Under the pieces are notes generated by a model. It did no database searches and was not told where the DNA came from. It saw only the letters and a program-made list of their open reading frames with translations. A stretch of 5,469 bases of DNA from assembly GCA_025997095.1 (NCBI GenBank), contig BNUD01000124.1, positions 1-5,469 on the forward strand, in the 5' to 3' direction. Shown here piece after piece: positions 5,281 through 5,469 of this stretch. The stretch is from Betaproteobacteria bacterium. Lineage in GTDB: Bacteria > Pseudomonadota > Gammaproteobacteria > Burkholderiales > Rhodocyclaceae. Positions within the stretch are counted from its first letter, which is position 1. Each line of letters starts with the position of its first letter. The position numbers and the translations under genes are program-made.

Positions 5281-5469
5281 GGGCACCTCGAAAAACCTCT
5301 CTTCCTCCGGATTTGTTAAAATTACGTTGTTCTGAATTTTAAAGTAGGTGAAGCAGATGATTTCACGTAGCGCCCTCAAGACGGACCTGTTTGCAAGTGA
5401 AGCGCACAGCCGCAAGATAGACAAACTGGGTGACCCGCTGATCGAGATTGAGCAGCACATAGACTTTGC
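5281..5469 (+). mobile_element. IS5-type insertion sequence, left end
   Basis: The sequence GGGCACCTCGAAAAACC beginning at about 5281 has the form of an IS5-type terminal inverted repeat, and the transposase start follows 76 nt inside it, the usual arrangement. The right end, the partner repeat and any target duplication lie outside the window, so the exact first base is uncertain by a few nucleotides. The element sits only about 30 nt after the stop of the STY0301-family gene; that short gap (5251-5280) shows no terminator. Confidence 0.65.
5357..5469 (+). CDS. IS5 family transposase, N-terminal part
   Basis: Translation from the ATG at 5357 gives 37 codons before the window ends. It contains ALKTDLF, HSRKIDKLGDPLIEIEQHIDF (about residues 6-37). 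This is the characteristic opening of IS5-group DDE transposases (an L-x-x-D-L-F, then K-L-D-x-L-G-D-P-L, then IDF). The catalytic DDE residues would lie further on and cannot be checked. AGGTGA (5346-5351) lies 5 nt before the ATG. A weak promoter may be formed by TTGTTA (5313-5318) and TTTAAA (5338-5343), with a long 19-nt spacer. Whether the transposase is intact is unknown. Confidence 0.85.
   Translation, partial: MISRSALKTDLFASEAHSRKIDKLGDPLIEIEQHIDF

Noticed and set aside
5111..5335. A 74-codon plus-strand frame running from the STY0301-family gene into the IS end
   Set aside because: It overlaps a supported gene in another frame and the inverted repeat of the IS; no domain is seen.

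Overview
The window looks like a piece of a proteobacterial chromosome, most likely betaproteobacterial. The evidence is the partial gene at the left end, which belongs to a small exported family common in that class, together with the mid-50s GC of the core genes and the type of insertion sequence at the right end. The genus cannot be told from the sequence. Genes in the left two thirds and genes on the right differ clearly in base composition, so the window probably joins resident chromosome to an acquired segment.

Layout. Positions 1-211 (minus strand) hold the start of a small secreted protein of the family often mislabelled 'excinuclease ATPase subunit'. A divergent intergenic region (212-559) follows, with a candidate promoter facing each way and three copies of an 8-base motif between them. 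Positions 560-3917 hold a tight three-gene operon on the plus strand: a class III PLP-dependent aminotransferase, a FemAB/GNAT-type acyltransferase and a divergent arginase-superfamily hydrolase. Its start and stop codons overlap (TGATG, then ATGA). Positions 3918-4327 hold no gene. They contain a GGTGG...CCACC repeat, a hairpin and a MITE-like element with imperfect terminal inverted repeats and possible TTAA target duplications. Positions 4328-5250 hold two AT-richer genes that overlap by ATGA: a BPSL0067-family cysteine amidase-like toxin and an exported STY0301-family protein. Positions from about 5281 to the end hold the left end of an IS5-type insertion sequence and the first 37 codons of its transposase.

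How the genes may work together. The three-gene operon carries what is needed to hydrolyse a guanidino group, transaminate an amine and acylate a product. The substrate and product are unknown, and this is the best candidate here for an undescribed pathway. The toxin and exported-partner pair fits a peptidoglycan-amidase effector and its periplasmic immunity protein, of the kind delivered by type VI secretion. It has no secretion genes beside it and lies between mobile-element sequences, which suggests an orphan effector module gained by transfer.
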